Assembly: GCA_024743175.1 (NCBI GenBank) | Contig: JANSXA010000003.1 | Coordinates: 527,063-591,062, forward strand | DNA: 64,000 bases | From: Pseudomonadaceae bacterium | Lineage (GTDB): Bacteria; Pseudomonadota; Gammaproteobacteria; Pseudomonadales; Azotimanducaceae | Direction: 5' to 3' | Part shown: one piece after another, positions 19,949 through 28,549 of the stretch | Numbering within the stretch: position 1 is the first letter of the stretch | How the letters are laid out: each line of letters opens with the position of its first letter | Translations under genes and position numbers: made by a program | Notes under the pieces: model-generated | What the model was told of the DNA's origin: nothing | The model's input: the letters and a program-made list of their open reading frames with translations, nothing else | The model's database searches: none

Positions 19949-20842
19949 ATGAGCGCAAACAGAAGTACCGGTGATGCTCTTGAGTTTCAGGTTTTTAATC
20001 GTCGCATAACAGCCAAGCGATGGGGTCACAAGCAGGGGATACCCACCTTTGCTCTGCACGGCTGGTTGGATAACGCCAACACTTTTGATCGACTGGCGCC
20101 GCTGCTGCCGGAACTTGATTTTGTGGCGTTGGATTTTGCCGGTCATGGTCTCTCGGACCATCGTCCCCCAGGCCAGCACTATCATCCCCTCACAGACATA
20201 CAGGACATTCTTGCCGTTGCTGAGCAGCTGGGCTGGCGTGAGTTCTCTTTGCTGGGGCATTCCATGGGCGCGGCCATTGCCAGTGAGTTGACGGCAACCT
20301 TTCCAGAGAAGGTTGTGCGGGCGGTCTTCATCGATGGGCTTATGGCCACTGGCGGTGTAACGGCGCAGGAGCGTTTAGAGCAGAACCGCAATGCGATAGA
20401 AAGCATGCTGCACGCAGACAAGAAGGTGCCAAAAATTTATCCGGATCTTGAAACCATGGCGCAGCGTGTGACTCAGGCAACCGACCAGTCTATGGCTGCG
20501 GCTCTGACGCTGGTCCAGCGCGGACACAAAATTGTTGACGGTGGTGTCACCTGGAGAACGGACCCGCGTATTCGTTTTGCAACACCACTGCGCCCGACAC
20601 GGGAGCAGATTGATCTGTTGCTGAAAAACAGCACGGCACCCAGTCTACTGCTGGTGGCTGAACAGGGTGATACCTGGTACCAGGGTGAAATCAATGATGC
20701 CAGCGCAGCGCACCCGCACCTCACTATTGAGCGTATGCAGGGACCCCATCATATTCACCTGGAGCCCGAACACGTCGATGCGGTTGCTCGCTACATACGT
20801 GATTTCCTCGACCTTGATGCGCGCTCGCGTGAGCGCGCTTAG
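19949..20842 (+). CDS. Alpha/beta hydrolase
   Basis: A 297-residue alpha/beta-fold hydrolase. The nucleophile elbow is GHSMGAA with Ser105. The oxyanion segment is ALHGWLDNANTF, of the HGWLD type seen in epoxide-hydrolase/esterase relatives such as the human serine hydrolase-like SERHL group. A late histidine (GPHHIHLE) fits the triad. The specific substrate is unknown; an ester or lactone is most likely. It follows the Mo-hydroxylase by 107 bp on the same strand. Its stop codon overlaps the stop of the convergent HCCA-isomerase-like gene by four bases, leaving no room for a terminator between them. Confidence 0.88.
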   Translation: MSANRSTGDALEFQVFNRRITAKRWGHKQGIPTFALHGWLDNANTFDRLAPLLPELDFVALDFAGHGLSDHRPPGQHYHPLTDIQDILAVAEQLGWREFSLLGHSMGAAIASELTATFPEKVVRAVFIDGLMATGGVTAQERLEQNRNAIESMLHADKKVPKIYPDLETMAQRVTQATDQSMAAALTLVQRGHKIVDGGVTWRTDPRIRFATPLRPTREQIDLLLKNSTAPSLLLVAEQGDTWYQGEINDASAAHPHLTIERMQGPHHIHLEPEHVDAVARYIRDFLDLDARSRERA

Positions 20843-21426
20843 GCGCTGACGTCTGCGCTGAGCAGTTCTTCAATCCAGGGCAGGTGTTCGCGACCGATGA
20901 ACACCTGGCCTGCAAAGACATACCCCGGAGTTTCAATAACACCCTGATCCTCTGCCGCCAGAGCGGCTTCATCGACGATATGTTCTGCAGCCTGGGTTTC
21001 AGGCACCGGGATGTTGAGCTCCAACTCTTTTAACAGAGCCGCCACCACTTTCGGGTCATCCAGATCCTTCTGTTCCTGCCAGTAGGCTCTGAAAGCTGCC
21101 TCAATATAGGTGTCGACATCGTTGTCGAGTGTCTGCAGTACAGCCAGTGCAAGTTTTGCATCGAACGGCTGGTCTCGAAAGGCCATAGGCAGATTCTGCA
21201 CTTCTGCATAAAGCAGGTGTACATCCCGGCGGGCAAGGGCGCGTACGCGCCGGTGTTTTTCACCTTTGTTCTCATTAAGCTTCTGCTCGGGAATGGAGCT
21301 CAAGCGTGTATTGAAAGGGTGCCAGTTTGCCTGGATGCCGGTTCGAGCGAGCAGGGCACGTGTTGGCGCGAGCGCAAGGTACGCAGCGGGGGACTTGAAG
21401 TCGATATAAATGTCGATTGAGGTCAT
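20839..21426 (-). CDS. DsbA-like 2-hydroxychromene-2-carboxylate isomerase family protein
   Basis: A 195-residue thioredoxin-fold protein of the HCCA isomerase/kappa-class GST group. The N-terminal strand carries the FKSPAAYLA motif with the catalytic-type Ser12 in place of the Cys used by DsbA, and the C-terminal TPGYVFAGQVFIGREHLPW is the usual end. The family uses glutathione in cis-trans isomerisation of naphthalene or chromene intermediates, or in related detoxification. Its ATG overlaps the stop of the preceding paralog by four bases (ATGA), so translation is coupled. It has little close identity with that paralog beyond the family motifs. Confidence 0.85.
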   Translation of the reverse strand: MTSIDIYIDFKSPAAYLALAPTRALLARTGIQANWHPFNTRLSSIPEQKLNENKGEKHRRVRALARRDVHLLYAEVQNLPMAFRDQPFDAKLALAVLQTLDNDVDTYIEAAFRAYWQEQKDLDDPKVVAALLKELELNIPVPETQAAEHIVDEAALAAEDQGVIETPGYVFAGQVFIGREHLPWIEELLSADVSA

Positions 21427-22091
21427 AGCGGATAGGCCATATCCGGCGCAGGTCCCTGCTTACCGGTCAGCGACCAGCGCACAAACGGCAGGTGTTCGCG
21501 TCCGAACAGAATTTTATTATCGAAAATATAGGTAGGCACGCCGTAGATGCCGGCATCGTGGAGCTCGGCTTGCAAGCTATCGTGAGCCTGCCGACCCGGG
21601 CCAGTGGCATAAGCCGCAAAATCATCGGCGTCGACGCCTGCTGTTCGCAGACAGTCAACAACGACATCAACGTCTTCTATATCCAGTTCGCGTCGCCAGA
21701 AGGGCGGATAGACAGCATCAAAATAGTGTCTCAATCGCTCTGGTGCCTGTTCTGCCACCCAGGTAATGCCCATGTTGGCGAGGCTCGAATCCCAGATCTT
21801 TTCCGTGCCCTTGAGAATGTAGCCTTGCCGCTCAGCATATCGGCGCGCGTCTTTGTAAGCGTATTTCACGTTCAACCATTGAGCCGGACTGCGGTTGGAC
21901 GCAACAACCTTGCCAGCGGTTTTTTTAGCCGAGCCCAGGTAGCTGGGAATATCCAGGGTTAATCCCCGCCAGTCGAACTTCATGCCAAGCTCTGTTTCCA
22001 GCGCCTGGGTGGGTTTTACGGCGATAAACGCGTAAGGGCTTTTGATGTCGAGGTAGACAATCAGCGGCGCCTGGGTTTCTAGTGGTTTCAT
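21423..22091 (-). CDS. DsbA-like 2-hydroxychromene-2-carboxylate isomerase family protein
   Basis: A 222-residue member of the same thioredoxin-fold family as the gene after it. The N-terminal YLDIKSPYAFIA motif holds Ser18, and the end reads GVPTYIFDNKILFGREHLPF. The cis-Pro loop (GVPT) and the REHLP tail are the family's glutathione-site landmarks. First gene of a two-gene operon; divergent from the exported unknown at 22.2 kb. Two adjacent members suggest a heterodimer or two steps on related substrates. A link to aromatic catabolism is inferred only. Confidence 0.86.
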   Translation of the reverse strand: MKPLETQAPLIVYLDIKSPYAFIAVKPTQALETELGMKFDWRGLTLDIPSYLGSAKKTAGKVVASNRSPAQWLNVKYAYKDARRYAERQGYILKGTEKIWDSSLANMGITWVAEQAPERLRHYFDAVYPPFWRRELDIEDVDVVVDCLRTAGVDADDFAAYATGPGRQAHDSLQAELHDAGIYGVPTYIFDNKILFGREHLPFVRWSLTGKQGPAPDMAYPL

Positions 22092-22206
22092 AGAGCGTTA
22101 CCCTAGTAGTGCTGATGCGTGAGGTAAAGCTTGCTTTGGGTGTCAGCGTTTAAGATTATCAGGCATGACAGAAGTTAAGCATCGGACCTGCAGAGAGGAA
22201 AAATAG

Positions 22207-23250
22207 ATGAAAGCCATCACATTGCTACTTGCGCTGTTCACAATGGCTGCAGCCCAGGCGGACATCAAACGCACCGCCAGCGGCAAACCGGACTTATCCG
22301 GGGTATACGACACCGGCACCCTGACACCACTGAACAGGCCCGAAGAATTTGGTGATAACCAGTACATGACACGGGAAGAAGCCGACAAGATAACCGCACG
22401 CACCAAGGCGGTTTTTGATTTTGCGAATCGCGAAAGTGATCCAGACCGGGGTGCTCCGCAGAAAGGGGGTGACGGCAACAACACCGCAGGTGCCGGTGGC
22501 GTAGGTGGGTACAACGCATTCTGGATTGATCCTGGCAGCGACACCTTTGAAATCAACGGAAAGTTTCGCACTTCAATTATTTATGAGCCGAAAAACGGTC
22601 GTCAACCCGCGCGAACCCCGCAGAGCATGGCGCGGATGGCTTCAGCCTATAAGTCATTTGGCCATGACAATGACGGCACCGCATCCTGGCTGGCTTTTGA
22701 TGGTCCGGGCCCCTTTGACGGTCCGGAAAGCCTGGCGCCTTCCGAACGCTGTCTGATCAGCTTTGGTTCAACGGTACCGGTAATTCCCAGCCTGTATAAC
22801 AACTACAAGCGCATTCTGCAGACGGAAGACTATGTTCTGATTTATCACGAGATGGTGCATGACGCTCGCATCGTGCGCATGAATCAAGAGCATGGGCCAA
22901 GTGATCACCGCACCTGGATGGGTGATTCCATAGGCTATTGGGAAGGTGACACGTTGATTGTGAAGACTAAAAACTTCAAAAATATCAGTGGCTTAGCTGG
23001 CGCAAGTGATCAGCTTGAAGTGACCGAGCGCTTCAGCCGCCACCCCGACGGGTATCTGATTTATAACTTCACGGTGAACGACCCTGGTGCCTGGACCGCG
23101 CCCTGGAGTGGTGAATACACCTGGGCACCCAGCGATGACAAAGTTTATGAGTACGCCTGTCACGAAGGTAACTACGCGATGGGTAACATCCTTCGCGGCG
23201 CGCGCCTGCTGGAAAGTGAATGGGATGGGCCCGTCGCTGGCGGACAGTAG
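22207..23250 (+). CDS. Exported protein of unknown function
   Basis: A 347-residue protein with a clear Sec signal peptide (MKAITLLLALFTMAAAQADI, likely cut after AQA). The mature start KRTASGKPDLSGVYDTGTLTP and the later PLNRPEEFGDNQYMTREEAD, GGYNAFWIDPGS and RTSIIYEPKNGR match a very widespread but unnamed secreted family in Proteobacteria and Acidobacteria, often annotated only as hypothetical. Glycine-rich linker around residues 90-105. No catalytic motif is evident. It is followed 11 nt later by the cysteine-cluster gene and then by a dioxygenase and a copper ATPase on the same strand. An unusually strong link to metal chemistry is possible but unproven. Confidence 0.7.
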   Translation: MKAITLLLALFTMAAAQADIKRTASGKPDLSGVYDTGTLTPLNRPEEFGDNQYMTREEADKITARTKAVFDFANRESDPDRGAPQKGGDGNNTAGAGGVGGYNAFWIDPGSDTFEINGKFRTSIIYEPKNGRQPARTPQSMARMASAYKSFGHDNDGTASWLAFDGPGPFDGPESLAPSERCLISFGSTVPVIPSLYNNYKRILQTEDYVLIYHEMVHDARIVRMNQEHGPSDHRTWMGDSIGYWEGDTLIVKTKNFKNISGLAGASDQLEVTERFSRHPDGYLIYNFTVNDPGAWTAPWSGEYTWAPSDDKVYEYACHEGNYAMGNILRGARLLESEWDGPVAGGQ

Positions 23251-23261
23251 CAGGTTGGCCT

Positions 23262-23642
23262 GTGAGGGCATGTACCCAGTGTGGCAAGTGCTGTGAGATA
23301 TATGGCGCTGGCTTGACGGCAACCGCTGACGAAATTGCCTGGTGGGAAACATTCCGACCCGGGATAGCACGTTACGTTTCCAACGGTGTGCTCTGGGTAG
23401 ATCCTGTCAGCCAGCAGCGGCTGGCAAGCTGTCCCTGGCTCACAGACAATAAAAGCGAGGGCACGTTTGGTTGCTCCATTTATCCGGATCGCCCGGAGGA
23501 CTGCCGGCATTACCCGGTGACGCTGTCTGAAATGGCGCGTGACGGTTGTGAGATGTTGGAAAGCAGCGATCTGAAGCACCCACAAAAGAGTCAGCAGGCG
23601 CTGGATGTGCTGATGATTGATTCGCGACCACCGTTGGCATGA
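23262..23642 (+). CDS. YkgJ-family cysteine cluster protein
   Basis: About 126 residues. It opens with the cysteine cluster CTQCGKCC, continues with ASCPWLTDN and GCSIYPDRPEDCRHYPV. This CxxCxxCC plus CPxL plus CxIYxxRPxxCR pattern defines the YkgJ/DUF-type zinc- or iron-chelating family. A role in metal or Fe-S handling is inferred for the family; none is proven. I take the GTG at 23262 as start because an ATG at 23220 would overlap the preceding gene by 31 bases. It precedes the TauD-type dioxygenase by 37 bp. Confidence 0.82.
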   Translation: MRACTQCGKCCEIYGAGLTATADEIAWWETFRPGIARYVSNGVLWVDPVSQQRLASCPWLTDNKSEGTFGCSIYPDRPEDCRHYPVTLSEMARDGCEMLESSDLKHPQKSQQALDVLMIDSRPPLA

Positions 23643-23679
23643 CCCTTTGCAAAGACACAGTCAACAACAGAGATAAGCG

Positions 23680-24516
23680 ATGAGTAAGGCAGCGCGAAGA
23701 TCGGTAGAGAGTATTACACCCTCCCTGGGTGGGGAAGTCAGCGGTATAGATCTGTCCTGTATCAGTGCTGATGAAGAAGCCTTTATCAGACAGGCGTTCA
23801 AAGATCGCCTGGTACTTGTTTTCCGCGATCAACACCTTACACGGGAACAGCACAAAAACTTTGGCCGTCTGTTTGGCGAACTGCACCTGCATCCAGCCAA
23901 AACCCATCTGGGTATGCGCGGCGATCCGGAAATTTTCGACATAAAAATCACTGCAAAAACCAAGGTCGCAAACGGCGAAGCCTGGCATACCGACCTGTCC
24001 TGTGAAGTAATTCCGCCAATGGCATCCGCCCTGTATATCACCGAGGTACCGCCCAGTGGCGGGGGTGATACGCTGTTTGCCAATATGCAGGATGCGTTTG
24101 CAACTTTGTCAGAACCAATGCAGGTCTTTCTCAGAGGGCTAACCGCTTTTCATAGTGGTTATAAAGATCTGAAAGCTTATGGCGTTGTACCCAAACCCGG
24201 ACAACACTACCCAACCGCTTCCCATCCCGTGGTACCCATACATCCGGATACCGGCAAACCGGTGTTGTTTGTCAATGAACCCTTTACCGAATCAATCAAC
24301 GAGCTGCAGCCGGCGGAAAGCATCGCTCTCCTGAACATGTTGTATCGACACATTGAGACCAGCACGCGGTTTCACTGCCGAATTAAATGGCAGCCCAATA
24401 CCCTGGTGTTGTGGGATAACCGCGCGGTTCATCATCACGCCGTGTGGGACTATTATCCCGAGGTCCGCATTGGTGAGCGCGTGACCGTAAAAGCATCGCA
24501 GCCTCCCACTTGTTAA
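23680..24516 (+). CDS. TauD/TfdA-family dioxygenase
   Basis: A 278-residue Fe(II)/2-oxoglutarate-dependent dioxygenase. Iron ligands visible are His103 and Asp105 (AWHTDLSCE) and a distal His in WDNRAVHHHAVWDY; the arginine that binds 2-oxoglutarate follows. The family oxidises taurine, 2,4-D, alkylsulfates or similar small molecules. The substrate is unknown, and no sulfonate transporter is adjacent, so taurine is not specifically supported. Its stop overlaps the TTG start of copA by seven bases, so the two may be translationally coupled. Confidence 0.9.
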   Translation: MSKAARRSVESITPSLGGEVSGIDLSCISADEEAFIRQAFKDRLVLVFRDQHLTREQHKNFGRLFGELHLHPAKTHLGMRGDPEIFDIKITAKTKVANGEAWHTDLSCEVIPPMASALYITEVPPSGGGDTLFANMQDAFATLSEPMQVFLRGLTAFHSGYKDLKAYGVVPKPGQHYPTASHPVVPIHPDTGKPVLFVNEPFTESINELQPAESIALLNMLYRHIETSTRFHCRIKWQPNTLVLWDNRAVHHHAVWDYYPEVRIGERVTVKASQPPTC

Positions 24517-26783
24517 CAGACGCTACAGGATCCACCGCACCACAGCAGCATGTGGAGCTCGATATTGTCGGCATGCATTGTGCGTCCTGTACGGCCCGTG
24601 TTGAAGATGCGCTCCTGGCGCTACCCGGCGTATCTGATGCGCGGGTGAATTTAGCAAACGAGCGCGCCTACTGTTCGGTCGCGCCCACCCTTACCCACGC
24701 AGACCTTGCTCAGGTTATTGAGCGGGCAGGTTTTGCAGTGGTATCAGCTGACGAGGAGGTGGGCCACGAACAGAGCAATACTGCAAACGAAATCCGGCGC
24801 ACGCTGCGCGCAGCAATCATTGCCGGCCTGCTGAGCGCGCCGGTTTTTTTCCTCGAAATGGGTGGCCATGTCTATCCGCCAATGCAGGCCTGGCTCGCGG
24901 CCTATCTGCCTGCACCGTTCAATTATCTGCTGCAGGCCGTATTGATCTCCATGGTTCTAATCTGGCCGGGCAGGGTGTTCTTTTCTGCCGGACTCGCCGC
25001 GGTGGCCCGCTTGACGCCAGACATGAATTCGCTGGTGGCTCTGGGTACAGGCGCTGCATGGCTGTACTCCATGTGTGTGCTGATTTTTCCAGAATGGTTC
25101 CCTGAAGGTACCCGTCACGTTTACTTCGAGTCTGCTGGAGTGGTGGTTACTCTGGTTTTGCTGGGGCGCTTTTTTGAAAGCAAAGCGAAGTACCAGGCTG
25201 GTTCTGCGGTACGCGCGATGCTGAATCTGCAGCCCGATTCCGCATTGATGTGGCACGAGGACGGCTATGTGACCACTGCCATCAAGGCGATTCCGGTGGG
25301 TGCAAAGGTTTTAGTGAAACCAGGCGAAACCATCGCCGTGGATGGTACGGTGGTTGAAGGTTCGTCTTTTGTGAACGAAGCCATGTTCACTGGTGAGCCT
25401 CTGCCGGTTGCCAAACATGCGGGTGACGTTGTAACGGGCGGCACCTTAAATACAAATGGCTCGTTAGTTGTGACTGCCACGCGGACCGGCGCAGACACAG
25501 CACTGGCAAAAATAGTTGCAGCCGTGGAATACGCCCAGGCCGCGAAGCTTCCCATTCAGGGTTTTACAGACCGCGTTGTGCAGTGGTTTGTGCCTGTTGT
25601 GCTGATTATTGCACTGCTGACGTTTGGTTTGTGGCTCACCCTGGCGGGCCCTGAGGCAATTGATCTGGCGCTGCTAAGCGCTGTGGCAGTGCTGATTGTG
25701 GCCTGTCCTTGCGCCCTGGGGCTGGCTACGCCGACATCTATTCTCGTGGGTACCGGGATTGCCGCAAAACGCGGGATAGTCTTTCGGCACGGTGACGCTC
25801 TGCAGATTCTGAATGAAGTGGACATTGTATCCTTCGATAAGACCGGGACGTTGACGCTGGGCCAACCAAGATTGATTGAGCTGGCCGTCACAGATGATTG
25901 GGACAGCACGGAGATTCTGGGTATGGCGGCAGCTGTAGAGCAATCTTCGGAACATCCTCTGGGCCAGAGTGTTGTTGAAGCAGCACAGGCACATGGCCTG
26001 GTTTTATCGGCGGTGAAAGACTTTGTGGCGCAGCCCGGTTATGGCGTGTCCGGTCTGGTTGCCGGACGGCAGGTTGTTGTGGGGTCCCGGCGCATGCTCG
26101 AGCAGGCAGGCATTGATACAAACCCCCTTGATAAAAAATCGACTGACCTTGCCGGGCTTGGCTATTCAGTACTCTGGGTTGCCGTTGATGCCCGTCTGGC
26201 GGCGGTGATTGCAGTCAGCGATACGCTTAAGGACAGCGCGGCGGCGATGCTACATGAACTGGCTCGCGACAATCGCAGAATGATAGTACTCAGTGGTGAC
26301 AACCTGGCTGCTGTGCAGAGTGTTGCGGCGCAACTTGATATCACCGAGGTTCATGCTGACCTGTTGCCCAGAGATAAAGTGGCAGTTCTGTCGGACCTGC
26401 AGTCGCAAGGTTATCGGGTTGCCTTTGTCGGCGACGGTATAAACGATGCACCTGCTCTGGCCCAGGCGGATGTCGGTATAGCCCTGGGCGTAGGCACCGA
26501 TGTTGCCATAGAAAGCGCGGACGTTGTGGTGTCGGGAGAAGGATTGCAGGGTGTCGCCGAAGCTTTTGCGGTGAGTCAGTCCGTTATGACTAATATCAAA
26601 CAGAATCTATTCTGGGCCTTTATTTACAATCTGCTGTTGATCCCGGTGGCGGCGGGGTTGTTCTACCCCTTTACCGGCGTACAGCTTTCGCCGATGCTGG
26701 CTGCGTTTGCAATGGCGTTGTCGAGTCTGTTTGTTGTCTCCAACGCTTTGCGACTGAATTACATGAGGCTGTTCCCAACCTAG
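24510..26783 (+). CDS. copA: Heavy-metal (copper) P1B-type ATPase
   Basis: A 757-residue P1B-1-type ATPase that exports Cu(I). In order: one N-terminal HMA domain with GMHCASC (Cys24, Cys27), the membrane helices, the CPC metal-site motif (Cys399-Pro-Cys401), the phosphorylated DKTGT (Asp443), the SSEHPLG histidine-proline motif, GDGIND (Gly641-Asp642), and two final helices. Late helices contain the N/Y and M-x2-S residues typical of copper pumps. It begins with TTG overlapping the dioxygenase stop; no strong ribosome-binding site is seen, so a downstream start is possible. A hairpin terminator follows the stop. It is not adjacent to the copper receptor at 34.6 kb. Confidence 0.93.
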   Translation: MLTDATGSTAPQQHVELDIVGMHCASCTARVEDALLALPGVSDARVNLANERAYCSVAPTLTHADLAQVIERAGFAVVSADEEVGHEQSNTANEIRRTLRAAIIAGLLSAPVFFLEMGGHVYPPMQAWLAAYLPAPFNYLLQAVLISMVLIWPGRVFFSAGLAAVARLTPDMNSLVALGTGAAWLYSMCVLIFPEWFPEGTRHVYFESAGVVVTLVLLGRFFESKAKYQAGSAVRAMLNLQPDSALMWHEDGYVTTAIKAIPVGAKVLVKPGETIAVDGTVVEGSSFVNEAMFTGEPLPVAKHAGDVVTGGTLNTNGSLVVTATRTGADTALAKIVAAVEYAQAAKLPIQGFTDRVVQWFVPVVLIIALLTFGLWLTLAGPEAIDLALLSAVAVLIVACPCALGLATPTSILVGTGIAAKRGIVFRHGDALQILNEVDIVSFDKTGTLTLGQPRLIELAVTDDWDSTEILGMAAAVEQSSEHPLGQSVVEAAQAHGLVLSAVKDFVAQPGYGVSGLVAGRQVVVGSRRMLEQAGIDTNPLDKKSTDLAGLGYSVLWVAVDARLAAVIAVSDTLKDSAAAMLHELARDNRRMIVLSGDNLAAVQSVAAQLDITEVHADLLPRDKVAVLSDLQSQGYRVAFVGDGINDAPALAQADVGIALGVGTDVAIESADVVVSGEGLQGVAEAFAVSQSVMTNIKQNLFWAFIYNLLLIPVAAGLFYPFTGVQLSPMLAAFAMALSSLFVVSNALRLNYMRLFPT

Positions 26784-26785
26784 CC

Positions 26786-26809
26786 CGACCCAGCTGAACG
26801 GGTCGTTTT
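26786..26809 (+). terminator. Intrinsic terminator after copA
   Basis: A 6-bp stem (CGACCC at 26786-26791, GGGTCG at 26800-26805) with an 8-base loop is followed by four T residues, three bases after the copA stop codon. Short but well placed. Confidence 0.6.
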
Positions 26810-26833
26810 GCGCAACCAGCTCCGGTCCCGTTG

Positions 26834-27478
26834 TCAGTTGATCAGTACCGGCGCTTCACCGATATGACTTTCACGGTCGAGCGCATCGACGACAAAGTCA
26901 GCCACGTTGGCCCTGGAAATGATACCGTTGCGCCAGCTGTCCGCGTCGACAAGAATTTTATAGGCTTTCTGCTCACCGTTGGTCAGAACCCCGGGCCGGA
27001 CAATTGTCCACGCCAGCTGGCTGGATTTGATTGCTGCTTCCTGCAGTGATTTGTCGGCGTAAGCCCGACCAAAAACCAGATTGAAACCCAGCCGTTGTAA
27101 GGGATGAATGGCGTCAATACTGTCCCCGGCGCCGAATCCCGTGACGCAGACCAATCGTTTCACCTGCTGTTGCTGCATCTGTTCAAGGACCACGTCCGTC
27201 GCGGAAGAAAACAGCGTAATAGGTCCAGTAAACAACTGAAGGTTGAAGGGCACCCCCAGGCTCAGCACAACGGCATCCTGGTCGTGCAGGGCGGGCGCCA
27301 GGTCGTCAGCGATTAACGCATCACCGTCTGTTTTTGTCAGATTTTGGTGGCTGTAATCGAGCTCGGAAGCGTGACGGGAGAACGCTGTCACTGCCCAGCC
27401 TTTTGCGCAGGCGGCTTTTACCGTGGCAAGGCCAATGCCACGGCTTGCCCCTATAACTAGTATTCTTTTTCCGGACAT
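26834..27478 (-). CDS. NAD(P)-binding SDR/NmrA-like oxidoreductase
   Basis: A 214-residue Rossmann protein. The N-terminal glycine motif is VIGASRGIG, and the core has RLVCVTGFGAGDS. The YxxxK region reads GRAYADKSLQEAAIKSSQL, and WTIVRPGVLTNG is the typical substrate-loop start of atypical SDRs related to NmrA and biliverdin-reductase B. The family reduces quinones or flavins, or acts as redox sensors; the actual role here is unknown. Convergent to copA. Its 5' side is about 200 bp from the divergent outer-membrane-like gene; nothing else was seen in that gap. Confidence 0.85.
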   Translation of the reverse strand: MSGKRILVIGASRGIGLATVKAACAKGWAVTAFSRHASELDYSHQNLTKTDGDALIADDLAPALHDQDAVVLSLGVPFNLQLFTGPITLFSSATDVVLEQMQQQQVKRLVCVTGFGAGDSIDAIHPLQRLGFNLVFGRAYADKSLQEAAIKSSQLAWTIVRPGVLTNGEQKAYKILVDADSWRNGIISRANVADFVVDALDRESHIGEAPVLIN

Positions 27479-27684
27479 ATATGCTCGCTGTTTTTGATTC
27501 TGTCATTCTCCAATGCTCACGGTGAATAGCCCGTGAAGTAGAAACGTTGAATTAAGCGCAGCTTTTTTCGAACTCAAGCCGCATGCCAAGCGAATAGAAG
27601 CAGGCATCATTGGGTATATAGTCCGGATTTTGAAACCGTTAAAACCGTTCGGGTTTTCAGTGCCCGAGTCAGAGAGGTATCTTT

Positions 27685-28428
27685 TTGAACGCATCAATCG
27701 GCCATTCAAGGCTACTGTTTTTCCCGGCGTTGTTGATGTTGGCGACGCTACCACAGGTAGTTTGGGCCAATACCAGTGGCGTCTTCAGCCCAGACGTCAA
27801 AGCCGGTGACCGCATGTGGGAATATCGCACCAGCTTCGAACCCAATGACGGGGGCGTGGAAGATGTTTTTTCCCACCGTCTGCATTATCAGCACGCCCTG
27901 AACGATCAGTCACGGCTGCGGTTGATTGGGCTGCAGAGTGACAATGGGGGCGATCTCGAATTCCGCTACATGCGGGTGGAGTATCAGTATCAATACCTCG
28001 AAGATGAAGATGCAGGGTGGGACAGTGCGCTGCGATTCGAGCTGCAGATTGCCGAGGGAGACGATCTTCCGCATCGTTTCCGCGTGGCCTGGACGGGTAA
28101 AGTTGATGTGACCGATCGTTGGCAGTTACGCGCTAACCTGATTACCGGACGCGAGTTCCACAGTGGCGCAGACAGCGGGCTATCAGTGGAGACACGCTGG
28201 CAGGCAACCTATGCTGTGGGTGGCGGCACACGGTTTGGCATCGAGGCATTCAACGACCTGAACACAACCGATGATTTTGGTGGTTTTAACGAACAGGAAC
28301 ACCAGGCGGGCCCGATTGTGAAGATGCGTCTGGGCAGGGGCTGGAGTTTAGATTTCAGTTACCTGTTTGGTCTTTCCGATGATGCGCCGGACGAAAACCT
28401 GCGTATGCATCTGAAATACAGCTTGTAA
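27685..28428 (+). CDS. Exported beta-barrel-like protein of unknown function
   Basis: A 247-residue protein with a signal peptide (LLFFPALLMLATLPQVVWA, cleaved near ANTSG). The rest alternates short aromatic/charged strands (RLRLIGLQSDN, FRYMRVEYQYQYL, LRFELQIAEG, TRWQATYAVGGG) and ends LRMHLKYSL. This is the pattern of a small outer-membrane beta barrel. I do not recognise a named family. The TTG at 27685 follows AGAGAGG. It is upstream of the nucleoside transporter by 121 bp and might be its outer-membrane porin, but that is inference from position. Confidence 0.6.
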   Translation: MNASIGHSRLLFFPALLMLATLPQVVWANTSGVFSPDVKAGDRMWEYRTSFEPNDGGVEDVFSHRLHYQHALNDQSRLRLIGLQSDNGGDLEFRYMRVEYQYQYLEDEDAGWDSALRFELQIAEGDDLPHRFRVAWTGKVDVTDRWQLRANLITGREFHSGADSGLSVETRWQATYAVGGGTRFGIEAFNDLNTTDDFGGFNEQEHQAGPIVKMRLGRGWSLDFSYLFGLSDDAPDENLRMHLKYSL

Positions 28429-28549
28429 CGTAACCCACCGGGCAGGTTGCGGAAAGAGACCCTGACTGGTGGTCCCCGCATATCGGTGATAGGGTCTGCG
28501 CAGGTTGCACGTAGAAGGCGACCCCCTCCGAGCTTGAGAGACCCTGCAC

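Noticed and set aside
23680..24516. Taurine catabolism from the TauD-like gene
   Set aside because: No tauABC transporter or sulfonate-specific genes adjacent; substrate left open.
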